DNA of 64,000 nt from UBA8886 sp002731655 (GTDB lineage: Archaea > Thermoplasmatota > Poseidoniia > MGIII > CG-Epi1): NCBI GenBank assembly GCA_030754655.1, contig JASLZX010000004.1:1-64000 (forward strand). Reading direction: 5' to 3'. Below the pieces are notes generated by a model. The model was not told the DNA's origin and did no database searches. It saw only the letters and a list, made by a program, of their open reading frames with translations. Shown piece after piece: positions 49,365-58,033 of this stretch (the first letter of the stretch is position 1; each line of letters begins with the position of its first letter). The position numbers and the translations under genes are program-made.

Positions 49365-50710
49365 AGCAGGCTGGTCGAGACGTAGTACCAGGTGAGGTAG
49401 AGCCCGACAATCACCATTACCGCTCCGCCCACTATCTGAATCTGGTGGGTCGAGGCGCGCAGCTTGTTGACGATGGTATCTTCCGATGAAGCGACTAGCA
49501 GTGTGAAGGCGACCATTAGCAGCCCGGTCGTGACTGCGAAGAGCAGGAAGACCACCAGCCCCGTGACAATGCCCCGCTCCAGCGAGGAGAGAAGCAGACC
49601 CAGCACAATCGGCGCCATGCAACCCGAGGCGGCTGAGCCGTAGCCGACGCCGTACCAGAAGAGCCCCACCATCCCGTCCTGCCGGTTCTGCGCGAAGCTG
49701 AAGTCGCTCCCCGTCGCGCGCTGGATGCCCTTCTCGGCCAGCGCGGTTGGGCGCCCCTGCGTGAATTCGCCAATGGCTGATCCCAGCGCGGCTACTCCCT
49801 GCCGTAGCGGTTGCAGCATCGGCTCTAGGCTGTAGTCAAGCAGCATAGAAACCCCAAGGGCGAAGATGATCAGCCCGACCAGCAGCTCCAGCAGCGGCAG
49901 TATTCCACCCAGCAGGCTGACGAACGGCACCAGCAGGATGCCGATGAGCAGCAGAACCCCTGTCACCCCGCTCGCGGCAGCCAGCCCCGCCGGCAAAGCC
50001 TCGCGCGCGGTGCGCTCGTCGAGCGTTCCGGAAGTGCGTTTCTTGGTCGAAAGGTAATAGGTCATGTAGCCCGGCAGTAGCGGGAAAGAGCAGGGAGAGA
50101 AGAAGACCGCCACTCCGGCACCGATGGCAAAGAGGAAAATCGAGGTTTCCTTTACCTTCACCAGACCCCCCTGCCCTGGTGTCAGTGCCTTGTCCACCTC
50201 GAGTTCCAGCTCCTCCAAACTGATGGGGCCGAGGTGCGAGTAGGTGAGTTGCCCCTCCTTGTCAATGATGAATATTTTGGGTGTCGCTTTTACCTGATAT
50301 GAAAATTCAATGTCCTCGCCACCCAGCGCGTGGCGCCAGCCATACTCATTGGCATGCTCCCGCAGTGAACTTAACGAGTCCTCGCCGAAGACCGAGAGTG
50401 ACAGGATGGCGACGTCGTCCGGCTTGTCCTGCGAGTAGGGTTTCAGCGCATCCTTGACCAATTTCTTGCACGGCTCGCAGGTGGAGTACATGAACTCCAG
50501 GATGACCACCTGCTCACCCTCGTAGTCGGAAAGCGAAAACTGGTCGCCATCGGTATCGGTGAGCGTGAAGTCAGGCGCATCGGACTGGCCACCTATAGAG
50601 GACCAGAGCAGCACCGCCAGCACCAGCATTACCGCGACCCCGACGGTCACGAGCACGCGATTCTGGTTCACGCGTTCTACGAGTACGTCCCAGTTAGTTT
50701 TCTGCGCCAT
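49361..50710 (-). CDS. TlpA-like thioredoxin fused to CcdA/DsbD-type membrane electron carrier
   Basis: 449 residues. An N-terminal anchor (VLVTVGVAVMLVLAVLLW) leads to a peroxiredoxin/TlpA-type domain (APDFTLTDTDGDQFSL) with the redox pair STCEPCKK and cis-proline region ATPKIFIIDKEG. The C-terminal half is a CcdA/DsbD-like bundle with paired membrane cysteines in FFSPCSFPLLPGYMTYY and AASGCMAPIVLGLL. Together they would carry reducing power from cytosolic thioredoxin across the membrane to an attached outward thioredoxin. Nine bases after the stop of the secreted thioredoxin-like gene, so co-transcribed. Reduction of those secreted proteins or of copper-site cysteines is the likely role. 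Confidence 0.85.
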   Translation of the reverse strand: MAQKTNWDVLVERVNQNRVLVTVGVAVMLVLAVLLWSSIGGQSDAPDFTLTDTDGDQFSLSDYEGEQVVILEFMYSTCEPCKKLVKDALKPYSQDKPDDVAILSLSVFGEDSLSSLREHANEYGWRHALGGEDIEFSYQVKATPKIFIIDKEGQLTYSHLGPISLEELELEVDKALTPGQGGLVKVKETSIFLFAIGAGVAVFFSPCSFPLLPGYMTYYLSTKKRTSGTLDERTAREALPAGLAAASGVTGVLLLIGILLVPFVSLLGGILPLLELLVGLIIFALGVSMLLDYSLEPMLQPLRQGVAALGSAIGEFTQGRPTALAEKGIQRATGSDFSFAQNRQDGMVGLFWYGVGYGSAASGCMAPIVLGLLLSSLERGIVTGLVVFLLFAVTTGLLMVAFTLLVASSEDTIVNKLRASTHQIQIVGGAVMVIVGLYLTWYYVSTSLL

Positions 50711-50719
50711 GCCCAGTCC

Positions 50720-52051
50720 CTAAACGCGGCGCCGCAGAGAAATTCCTGTCAGTGCAAGGAGCGCCAGCGCGATGCCAGGCCCTGGAAGTGCTTCCTCGGC
50801 GTCGTCGCCGCCACCGGTGCCTTCGACCTGCCGCGCGTCGGTAGCAGCGAAACCGCCCTTGCCATCAACTAGCAGGATGCGGTACCAGACCGGGTCACCC
50901 GCGGCAAATTCGACTACCGCAGTCCCATGGTCGCCCTCCAGCGCCATCGGGGCGACGCCCCACTTTCCGTCGTCGTAGGTTCCGTTCCGGAAGTTGTAGA
51001 TTACGTAGGCCGAGCCAATACCGTCCTCATCAGCCAGAGTGGCGCTGATGACCGCCTGGCTGCCTTCGAGCCGGTCATCGTATTCCGTCACGGTTGGTGG
51101 CTCGTTCTGTTCATCATACGCAGTCGAGCGTGGCGTTGCCGAGTTGATGGCACGAGGTGTGTCAGCAGCATTACTGGTCTTGCTAGAGTGCCGTGAGTTA
51201 TCATTCAGGTCGTAAACAACTGCCACTACCTCGGTCTTGGCGGGATTGATAGGCGTCGGGATGGGATGTGCCCCCTCCTGCGGGTTTCCGTCCCTGTCCT
51301 CATGGCCATCAACGTAGTCAATTATGTCCGGAATGACCCATTCCACCTCGGTTGACCATTCCTCTCCCGGCTGCATCGTTCCGGGGCGTTCGTCGTGCAA
51401 CGCGGTCTCGCGGTGGGTATTGTGCTGCATTACCTCCTTGCCCTCCTCCGAGCTCCACGCCATGATGTCATCCTCGACTACGAATAGGTAGACTGCCGGT
51501 TCAAGCTCGTCCGGGTCGATGAACGGATCGTGGAGACCGCCATCGCCGAGGTAGGTGAGGTTGACGCGGAAGACAAAGCGGTCCTCGCGGAATTCCTGCC
51601 ACACCCGCAGCTCGGTAGGCTTGACCTCTCTCTCACCGCTGTCGGTGTAGTGGTCCAGGTAGGTTTCGTAAGTTCCGTCGCCGCCGCCTAGCTCCTCGAT
51701 ATAGCCGCCGTCGAACTGTGCGTCGGGAGTGCCCTGCACTACGTAGTGCTCGTAGCGCTGCTTGGCTTCCTTGCTCGCGAACTCGTCATCTGCGTAAGCA
51801 CCATTGCGCTGGTGGAACGACACGTACGTCCATGGCACCTCTGGCTCGTCACGGTAGTCAGTCCAGAGCCTCCCCACGTCAGGGTCAATCGACATGCAGG
51901 GGGGGCACCCCAGGCTGGTGAAGTGCTCCATGACGGGGCGATGGGTCCACCCGGCCGGAACGGTTTCCTGCGGTTCCGCAACGGGCGCCGCAACCGACGG
52001 CAGTGTCAGCAACAACCCGAACAGAAGTGTCAGCACCAGCTTTGCATACAC
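50720..52051 (-). CDS. Secreted thioredoxin-like protein with PGF-type C-terminal anchor
   Basis: 443 residues. Signal peptide AKLVLTLLFGLLLTLPSVAA. A thioredoxin-fold domain with CxxC in FTSLGCPPCMSIDPDVG and the substrate region VQGTPDAQFDGGYIEE. Long beta-rich extracellular region, then LPGPGIALALLALTGISLRR, a proline-glycine motif, helix and arginine tail resembling archaeosortase (PGF-CTERM-like) sorting signals. A paralogue is encoded directly upstream. GTG start 25 bases after a CAAATAG box at 52074-52079. A surface disulfide oxidoreductase is inferred. Confidence 0.72.
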   Translation of the reverse strand: MYAKLVLTLLFGLLLTLPSVAAPVAEPQETVPAGWTHRPVMEHFTSLGCPPCMSIDPDVGRLWTDYRDEPEVPWTYVSFHQRNGAYADDEFASKEAKQRYEHYVVQGTPDAQFDGGYIEELGGGDGTYETYLDHYTDSGEREVKPTELRVWQEFREDRFVFRVNLTYLGDGGLHDPFIDPDELEPAVYLFVVEDDIMAWSSEEGKEVMQHNTHRETALHDERPGTMQPGEEWSTEVEWVIPDIIDYVDGHEDRDGNPQEGAHPIPTPINPAKTEVVAVVYDLNDNSRHSSKTSNAADTPRAINSATPRSTAYDEQNEPPTVTEYDDRLEGSQAVISATLADEDGIGSAYVIYNFRNGTYDDGKWGVAPMALEGDHGTAVVEFAAGDPVWYRILLVDGKGGFAATDARQVEGTGGGDDAEEALPGPGIALALLALTGISLRRRV

Positions 52052-52083
52052 TTTTCAGCATGTGGTTGGGGGCTATTTGACGC

Positions 52084-53535
52084 TTACGCAGGGCGTCGCG
52101 CCCAGACTACGAACAGTGTACCGCCGAGAAGCCCACCCGTCGCCGCGCCACTTATCAGTAGCCACGGCAGCGCCCCATCAGTAACAACTGGGCGCCCCCC
52201 TCCGTCGCTGCCGACAAACATCTGCACATCCGATCTCCCGGAAGTGCCGTTACCATCGACGTAGAGCACCTGGTAGTAGATATTGTCATCACTCTGGTAG
52301 GGGAGGGTCGCAGTGCCGGTCGCGTCAGCGTAGGCGTAGCAGACGCCGTCATCGTCGCACACCTCCTCGCCCTCAATCTTGAGCTCGGCTACCTGCCACT
52401 CGCCAGTGTAGTCTTGGCTATCATAGTTGTAGACCGCGAACGAGGTGCCGATGCCCTCCTCGGCCTCGAACTCCACCTCGAGTTGTGCGCCAGCTTCGGT
52501 GAAGAGTTCGCGCTGCCGGTCAATCTCGGGCACGTCGCGCTCAGGATTATCGTAAATAGTGCTCTGCGGCGACGCCGACTGGATTGAGCGCGGGGTAGGG
52601 TAGGTGTCGTCGCTCGGATCGTCGTTCTTGCCGCCCGACTCGGTGTCATCCCGGTCAAAGACCGCTGCAATCGGGGTAATCCGGCCGGGGTTGATGGGAA
52701 TCTTGATGGGTCCCTCGACGCCATCGGCGTCAACTTGCGTTGTCGGCACCTTCCAGACAGCTTCGTAGGTGGCTGCCTCATCCTTCTGCAGGGTGAATTC
52801 CTCACCCTCAATGGCATATCCGCGGAACACTCGCATGTTAACCCAGTCCTGCTCCAGGTACGAGGACCAGGCAGTAACATCATCTTCAACCATGAAGACA
52901 TAGAGCGTACCGTCCAGATTAGTGTCCTCGAGCCCTGCCTGCTGCTCCCACGACTCCGGTCCAGCCAGGCCGTGGTAGGTCATGTCGACTCTGACTTTGA
53001 ATGTCCCGACTTCGCCCTCGGTCGAGCTGCCTATGAACTCGCTGTAGATGTCCAAATCGACCATCTTGAAATCTTCGCCGTCGTCACCGTCACGGGGCCC
53101 GGAGTCCTCCAGTTCGGCCTTGTAGTCGTCGTAATTGCTTTCGCTGCCGCCGCCCTCGTAACGGTAGTTGCCGTCGAACTGCGCGTTTGGAGTCCCAGTC
53201 TGCCCGTAGTGGTCACGCATACGTGCATTGGAGTCCTCAGTGTGGAACGGGTCGTCGCCGGCACCACCGTTAGGTTGGTGGAAGTAGACGATGTGGTATG
53301 GCACCGAAGAATCACCCTCGATGTCATGCAGCACCTCGTCCATGGCGGGGTCGGCATAGGACATGCAGAAGACGCAGCTGAGGCTGGTAAAGAGCTCGAC
53401 CAGCGGCCGGTGGGTCCAGCCGTTGGGATACTCGCGATCCGCACTAACTGTAGCCACAGTATCAGGTGTTGCAGTAGTCACGGCGGGCACTGCCATGAGC
53501 AGCAGCGCCAGCAACAGGATGGAAAAGCTGCGCAT
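52084..53535 (-). CDS. Secreted thioredoxin-like protein, paralogue
   Basis: 483 residues. Signal peptide SFSILLLALLLMAVPAVTTA, thioredoxin-like CxxC in FTSLSCVFCMSYADPAMD, and TGTPNAQFDGNYRYEG, all paralleling the next gene. The beta-rich middle includes the shared phrases YVFMVEDDVTAWSS and INPGRITPIAAVFD. Unlike its paralogue it ends in a plain transmembrane helix (LPWLLISGAATGGLLGGTLF) with a basic tail. TAAATA at 53566-53571 lies 33 bases upstream of ATG 53535. Tandem duplication followed by divergence is the likeliest origin. Confidence 0.72.
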   Translation of the reverse strand: MRSFSILLLALLLMAVPAVTTATPDTVATVSADREYPNGWTHRPLVELFTSLSCVFCMSYADPAMDEVLHDIEGDSSVPYHIVYFHQPNGGAGDDPFHTEDSNARMRDHYGQTGTPNAQFDGNYRYEGGGSESNYDDYKAELEDSGPRDGDDGEDFKMVDLDIYSEFIGSSTEGEVGTFKVRVDMTYHGLAGPESWEQQAGLEDTNLDGTLYVFMVEDDVTAWSSYLEQDWVNMRVFRGYAIEGEEFTLQKDEAATYEAVWKVPTTQVDADGVEGPIKIPINPGRITPIAAVFDRDDTESGGKNDDPSDDTYPTPRSIQSASPQSTIYDNPERDVPEIDRQRELFTEAGAQLEVEFEAEEGIGTSFAVYNYDSQDYTGEWQVAELKIEGEEVCDDDGVCYAYADATGTATLPYQSDDNIYYQVLYVDGNGTSGRSDVQMFVGSDGGGRPVVTDGALPWLLISGAATGGLLGGTLFVVWARRPA

Positions 53536-53568
53536 AATGCACCAAGCTCGGCGTAGCGTATCGGCTAT

Positions 53569-53742
53569 TTAAGTTTCGTTCCAGAGCTGCGCCAGCCGCG
53601 TGCAGAGCCGCTGTAGGAATACCACCTCGCCCTGCGAGAAAGGGTCGCGCGTGTGCGAGTCGATATCGAGCTGCGCGACGAACTCGCCGTCGGCATGAAT
53701 TGGAATGACAATTTCCGACTGCACCCCCAGCCTAGCTGGGGC
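53569..53742 (-). pseudogene. Truncated GAF-domain (free Met-sulfoxide-reductase-like) fragment
   Basis: On the minus strand a frame open from just after the upstream gene's stop encodes a segment containing GVQSEIVIPIHADGEFVAQL then DIDS and a closing helix QRLCTRLAQLW. This is the C-terminal third of a GAF domain as in free methionine-R-sulfoxide reductase, where SEIVVPI and LDIDS are conserved. The rest of the domain is missing and no start context exists except GTG 53724. Probably a gene remnant. Confidence 0.5.
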
Positions 53743-54261
53743 TTAAGCCGCTTCGTAGAAGATTTCGATTGAGATGTAGGGGCCAAGTTCCTGCGTTTCC
53801 CACGCCTGTGTTTCGACTCCATCCACAGTCATCCGCAATGTGTGGGTCTCATCCACTGCATGGTCGAGCACCTGTTCGCTCGAGAAAGGCTGCTCCCAGA
53901 TGGCGAAGAAGTCTTCCAGAGTTACCGTCGTGTTAGCGACGGTTTCGACGTGAATCTGCCCTGAATTATCGTATGTATGGACAGGATGGATGAACAGGAC
54001 GCTGCCATCGTCGTTGTATTCGAAGCCGACATTAGCCGGCACTTCCGCCCGCTCGCCATCGATTGTGATGTTGAGCCAGAAGTGGTAATGGTAATCGCTC
54101 ACGATACCTTGTAGAGCATAGATACAGATGGCCGACTTGAGCAGGTCGCCGTAATCCTGCTCCTGCGGTTCCGGCTCAGGCAGGCTGAGCCAGTAGATTC
54201 CGCTCAGCACGGAAATAGTCATGAGGCTGAGGGCAAGCCCCGTCACCAGCTCCTGCCGCAT
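53743..54261 (-). CDS. Membrane-anchored extracytoplasmic protein, unknown
   Basis: 172 residues: an N-terminal helix (VTGLALSLMTISVLSGIYWL) then an outside domain rich in histidine and acidic residues (SDYHYHFWLNITIDGE; LFIHPVHTYDNSGQIHVETV; DETHTLRMTVDG). The histidines could bind a metal, which would suit the copper-related neighbours, but no family is recognised. The ATG overlaps the TGA of the cupredoxin-like gene (TGATG), so the two are co-expressed. Confidence 0.6.
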   Translation of the reverse strand: MRQELVTGLALSLMTISVLSGIYWLSLPEPEPQEQDYGDLLKSAICIYALQGIVSDYHYHFWLNITIDGERAEVPANVGFEYNDDGSVLFIHPVHTYDNSGQIHVETVANTTVTLEDFFAIWEQPFSSEQVLDHAVDETHTLRMTVDGVETQAWETQELGPYISIEIFYEAA

Positions 54262-54857
54262 CAGCTCTTCGGTTGGCCCTGCAGCACCAGATAGCCTAGG
54301 AGAGTGGCACCGACTGCCGACAACCCTGCGACCGCCAGCAGCCAGCTGGGTCGCCCCTCCTCTTCAGGAGTGGATTCTTCTGGCGGCGGCTGCTGGAAGC
54401 CAGCAGCTATGTGGCCAGCCCCCACGTCGGGATTGACCACGATCGTGGCGTTGAGAATCCCGCCGTCGGAGAGCAGGTCCTGGTAGTAATAGGTCCCGGT
54501 CCCGAAGGTGGAGTTGAAGCTTACCCGGAACGAGGTCTGGCACTCTTCGTCCAGCTTGGTACCATTTTCATCACTCTCGCACTCGTTCTGCAAGGTGCCG
54601 GAGTCCCAGTCGTAGGTGCCATTGTAGAGTCCGTCACCGTCACCATCGTAGACAATCCGGTGGGTGAGGTTGTCGTCTTCGCCGACATCTATCCAGAGTG
54701 CCGTGTCGTTGTACTGGAAACTGGCGGTTTCTGGGACTATTCCGTCATCCCTCACAATGATACTGAAAGTTCCCGCATCATGTGCCTCTGCCGATGGGAG
54801 TACCAGTGCCAGCACCAGTACGAGCAAGACGACAATGGCAATCCTCACCTGACTCAT
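54261..54857 (-). CDS. Cupredoxin-like membrane-anchored protein
   Basis: 198 residues: signal peptide (IAIVVLLVLVLALVLPSAEA), a cupredoxin-like beta-sandwich with FQYNDTALWIDVGEDDNLTH and FGTGTYYYQDLLSDGGILNA, and a C-terminal helix (WLLAVAGLSAVGATLLGYLV). The first copper-histidine position (LTHRIVY) is kept, but the Cys-x(n)-His-x(n)-Met loop expected in TYYY... is absent, so it may not be a blue copper protein. ATG 54857 is 25 bases after TTTATA. It may assist copper handling with the adjacent Sco. Confidence 0.65.
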   Translation of the reverse strand: MSQVRIAIVVLLVLVLALVLPSAEAHDAGTFSIIVRDDGIVPETASFQYNDTALWIDVGEDDNLTHRIVYDGDGDGLYNGTYDWDSGTLQNECESDENGTKLDEECQTSFRVSFNSTFGTGTYYYQDLLSDGGILNATIVVNPDVGAGHIAAGFQQPPPEESTPEEEGRPSWLLAVAGLSAVGATLLGYLVLQGQPKS

Positions 54858-54878
54858 CGGCGAGGCAGCAGGGGGTGG

Positions 54879-54884
54879 TATAAA
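54879..54884 (-). promoter_or_regulatory. TATA box of cupredoxin-like operon
   Basis: TTTATA on the minus strand, centred about 25 bases before ATG 54857. Confidence 0.65.
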
Positions 54885-54912
54885 TTAGCGCCTGAATGAG
54901 GATAAATCCCAG

Positions 54913-55665
54913 TTATCCAGACCCTAGCATTAATGCCACATCGTGGTGGAGATCGCGGTAAGTCCAGTCGAGTCCCGGCCACGCCACCCGCAGCCGCCCC
55001 TGTTGGTCGATGATGTAGAGGATAGTCGAGTGGTTGACGCCGTAGTCGTCGTCTCCTTCATCATCAGTTTCATTATCCCCATTGTCTCCAGTTTCATTAT
55101 CGCCGTTTTCGTCGTGCTCATGTTCCTCAGTTTCATTACCCCCATTGTCTCCAGTTTCATTATCACCGTTTTCGTCGTGCTCATGTTCCTCCGCACCCAC
55201 TTTCTCGACATAGATGTCATATGGTGCCCACACCGAATTGTTCATCGCCATTTCCGGCATTCCGGCACTCGAGGTGAGGTGTGGCCAGTTGGCATTCTTC
55301 ATTGTGGTCCAGTGGGCAAGGTGCTCGACGGTATCTCGTGATGGATCGACTGTGACAGAGAGGATTTCCACCCGCTCACCATAATCCGCACCGAGGGCTT
55401 CCTGCAGCTTGCCGAGCTGGTAGGTGACTTGAGGGCAGATGTCAGGGCAGCTGGTGTAGATGAAGGTCATTACCACTATCTTGCCAGTGGTCTCGTTGAA
55501 GCTGAAATTGTTGCCATACTGGTCAACCAGCGTGAAGTCGGCCGCCGCCTCCCCAGGTAGTTCGACGCCCCAAAAATTTTCCTCTGAAGGCGTATCGTGT
55601 AGGCAGCCTGTCAGCGTCAGCACCAGCGCTAGCAGCATGGCTCGAAAGCTAGAGTTAGTGTTCAT
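54913..55665 (-). CDS. Sco1/SenC-type copper chaperone lipoprotein
   Basis: About 250 residues. Lipoprotein-like signal (AMLLALVLTLTGCLHD) then a Sco thioredoxin fold: FIYTSCPDICPQVTYQLGKL holds the CxxxC copper ligands and YGVNHSTILYIIDQQGRL the third ligand, histidine. Sco proteins deliver copper to the CuA site of cytochrome oxidase. Just before that histidine there is a tandem 21-residue insert rich in His, Asp, Glu and Asn (starting EEHEHDENGDNETGDNG). Start ATG 55665, 25 bases from a TATA box shared with the divergent propeller gene. Implies aerobic respiration. Confidence 0.88.
   Translation of the reverse strand: MNTNSSFRAMLLALVLTLTGCLHDTPSEENFWGVELPGEAAADFTLVDQYGNNFSFNETTGKIVVMTFIYTSCPDICPQVTYQLGKLQEALGADYGERVEILSVTVDPSRDTVEHLAHWTTMKNANWPHLTSSAGMPEMAMNNSVWAPYDIYVEKVGAEEHEHDENGDNETGDNGGNETEEHEHDENGDNETGDNGDNETDDEGDDDYGVNHSTILYIIDQQGRLRVAWPGLDWTYRDLHHDVALMLGSG
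55066..55191. repeat. Two direct 63-bp repeats inside the Sco gene
   Basis: 55066-55128 and 55129-55191 are nearly identical and each encodes 21 residues containing HEHDENGDNETGDNG. They lie in a loop before the copper-ligand histidine. Confidence 0.9.
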
Positions 55666-55686
55666 TTGCGGGCCACCGGCCCGAGG

Positions 55687-55694
55687 TATAAATA
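55687..55694. promoter_or_regulatory. Bidirectional TATA box between Sco and propeller genes
   Basis: TATAAATA reads TATTTATA on the other strand. It lies 25 bases before the Sco ATG (55665) and 28 before the propeller ATG (55718), and is the only such element in the 52-base gap. Confidence 0.65.
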
Positions 55695-55717
55695 GCCGCC
55701 ATAAGTCCGCGTGCAAT

Positions 55718-57490
55718 ATGCAACAGGCGGTCCTGCGAGTCTCCGCAATCCTGCTGCTGGTCGTTGCCGTCGCAGCGACTGCAGCCTACCTGTTGGAGGG
55801 CGACGGCGGTCCTAGCGGTGGCACCGGCCCCGCGACGGGGCGCCCCTTCGCCGACGCGCTGCTACAGGATGAGGAACATGACCACCGCAATGCGTCGGAA
55901 CACCAACTTTACACCGACAATATCGAGTATGTTGACTTCAACCCCAATTTTGACAACGCCGAAATTCAAGTCGCCGAAGCGCCTGATGGGCGCACCTACG
56001 CCTACCAGGCAGGCTGGAATGAGATGCGTATCATTGATGTCACGGACCCTTACAATATGAGCGAGGTAGGTAGGTACAGCGATCCAAATACTCAGGTGCT
56101 TGACGTCAAGTACATCGAATTTGACGCACGCGAATACGTGATTATTCAAAACCAGATTATAGACCCCGGCAACGCTGACCCAGACTTTACCACCTGGAAC
56201 GATTTCGTACAGGTAGCGGTAACGCTGGTTGATGTCACGAACAAGGCCAACCCAATCTGGGTCGACCACTGGAACGACATTGACCACCCCTCAGGACCAC
56301 ACAACCTCTACACCCACATGATTGACGGCGAGTGGTATATTTTCGTTGCTAACCCGGATTACACAGCCTGTCAAATTGGGAGTGAGGAAGCATGTGGTGG
56401 TATTACTATTGCGCACTTGAACCTGCAGGGCTCGGCATCACGCTTACTCGACGAGGTCCCTGCCTCTGGCGAGGGGCACACGATTAACAAAGTAGGCGAG
56501 GCCGAAGTGGCATGGTCAACCACCCGTGGCGGCTGGATTTACATCCATGACATGACCGTCCAGAAATGGCCGGGTGAGGACACTAATGACCCACGCTATG
56601 GTCACACCTACATCTACGGCGCCTACTGGGAAGCGGGACTACGCATCTTTGACCTCGAAACCATTCCTCACCCAGTCAATACACCAGCCCAATACATAGC
56701 GATGGCAACTACCTGTAAGGCGGGGCTTGGCAATCCAGTCACCTGTCGCTGGCGCGCGCCCGAGGTCGGACAGTGGATGGACTTTGCCGACTTGGACCAT
56801 GACGGGCAGCCCGACTCCAGCACGACCGGTAACGTCAACGGCGGCCGCGCCTCCTACATCCACTACGTTGAGCCCTTCCCGGTACTGGTCGACGGCAGCC
56901 ACCTGGGTCTCGGCAGCGAGCTGCGCCACGTCACTTTCTGCGCGACCGAGGTCCTAGAGACATCTGTCGGCACCGGGCTGACATACATTCTTGATACCAC
57001 AGAGTACGAGATGGTTAATGGCAACCTGCGCTTCAAGCCGCAGCTGCTCAGCTACTGGGAGAATCCTTTCGGGGTAGACCACTACATCCCCGGCGGCGAG
57101 GAGTGGCTTATTTTCAGTCCACACAACCTAGACAGCGCGTGGTTTCCCACAACACCTGAGACAGATGCTTCTATGGGCGGTAGCTGGGACGGCCGGCTCT
57201 ACATGGGTAACTACCATACTGGTCTCTGGGTACTCGACTTGGAGACGCTGATGGCGCCACCTGTAGAGAACATGACCGACCTACATTTTGCTGCAACCGT
57301 CGGATACTACCTGCCGCACGGCGCCGATGGCCAGACGCTCGATTCCGATTTCTACGACTTCGGCTGGGTGCCGTTCCTTTGGACCGCCGAATACCACAAA
57401 GGCTACATCTACCTGAGTTGCATCACCAGTGGCCTATACGTTGTGCAACTGGATTTGGATGTGCCGTACACTGGACAGGACTACGGTTAA
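55718..57490 (+). CDS. Exported LVIVD-like beta-propeller protein
   Basis: 590 residues. N-terminal anchor (VSAILLLVVAVAATAAYLL), then repeated blades with phrases such as MRIIDVTDPYNMSEVGRYSD, VTLVDVTNKANPIWVDHW, GLRIFDLETIPHP and GLWVLDLETLMAPP, characteristic of LVIVD-repeat propellers. Many histidines (LPHG, EYHKGY, DDIDHPSGPHNLYTH-like regions) could bind metal. Distant similarity in layout to selenium-binding/methanethiol-oxidase propellers is possible. The ATG is set by the TATAAATA box. Divergent from and probably co-regulated with Sco. Confidence 0.7.
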   Translation: MQQAVLRVSAILLLVVAVAATAAYLLEGDGGPSGGTGPATGRPFADALLQDEEHDHRNASEHQLYTDNIEYVDFNPNFDNAEIQVAEAPDGRTYAYQAGWNEMRIIDVTDPYNMSEVGRYSDPNTQVLDVKYIEFDAREYVIIQNQIIDPGNADPDFTTWNDFVQVAVTLVDVTNKANPIWVDHWNDIDHPSGPHNLYTHMIDGEWYIFVANPDYTACQIGSEEACGGITIAHLNLQGSASRLLDEVPASGEGHTINKVGEAEVAWSTTRGGWIYIHDMTVQKWPGEDTNDPRYGHTYIYGAYWEAGLRIFDLETIPHPVNTPAQYIAMATTCKAGLGNPVTCRWRAPEVGQWMDFADLDHDGQPDSSTTGNVNGGRASYIHYVEPFPVLVDGSHLGLGSELRHVTFCATEVLETSVGTGLTYILDTTEYEMVNGNLRFKPQLLSYWENPFGVDHYIPGGEEWLIFSPHNLDSAWFPTTPETDASMGGSWDGRLYMGNYHTGLWVLDLETLMAPPVENMTDLHFAATVGYYLPHGADGQTLDSDFYDFGWVPFLWTAEYHKGYIYLSCITSGLYVVQLDLDVPYTGQDYG

Positions 57491-57966
57491 TCCCGCTTCA
57501 CTGAGATAATCTGTTGCGACTGTGCCGGGCGGTCCCCCCCGCCGGTCTTACAAGCCTCTATTTTGCGCACAATCCCCATCCCTGAAGTCACCTCACCAAA
57601 GATAGCGTGCTTGCCGTCGAGCCAGGGGGTTGCAACCGTAGTGAGGAAGAACTGGCTGCCGCCCGTATTGGGGCCGGCGTTGGCCATGCTCAGCAGCCCG
57701 GGGCGGTCGTGCTTCAGCTGTGTATGGAACTCGTCCTTGATTTGCCAGCCAGGGCCGCCGGTCCCGGCGCGTGGGCTGCGCGGGTCTTTCGAGTGGGGGC
57801 AGCCCGCCTGTAGCATGAAGTCACGAATAACGCGGTGGAAATGGAGGCCGTTGTAGAACCCCTTGTCGACCAGCTTCAGGAAGTTGGCCGTGGTCTGCGG
57901 GGCGCGGTTAACGTAAAGCTTCAGCGAGATGTCGCCGGCGCTGGTGCGCATCGTGAGGGTGGTCAT
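57487..57966 (-). CDS. ppiB: Cyclophilin-type peptidyl-prolyl isomerase
   Basis: 159 residues; cytosolic prolyl isomerase. GFYNGLHFHRVIRDFMLQAG holds the catalytic arginine (HFHRV), GPNTGGSQFFLTT and WLDGKHAIFGEV complete the active site. ATG 57966 (MTTLTMRTSAGDISLKLY) is 25 bases from a CTTTAT box near 57989-57994. The stop overlaps that of the propeller gene. Confidence 0.95.
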   Translation of the reverse strand: MTTLTMRTSAGDISLKLYVNRAPQTTANFLKLVDKGFYNGLHFHRVIRDFMLQAGCPHSKDPRSPRAGTGGPGWQIKDEFHTQLKHDRPGLLSMANAGPNTGGSQFFLTTVATPWLDGKHAIFGEVTSGMGIVRKIEACKTGGGDRPAQSQQIISVKRD

Positions 57967-58033
57967 GCCGCCGCCACCCGGGCGGGCGATAAAGCGTTGC
58001 GGGAAGCTTTTTGAAACCGGGCCTTGCCCGAGC

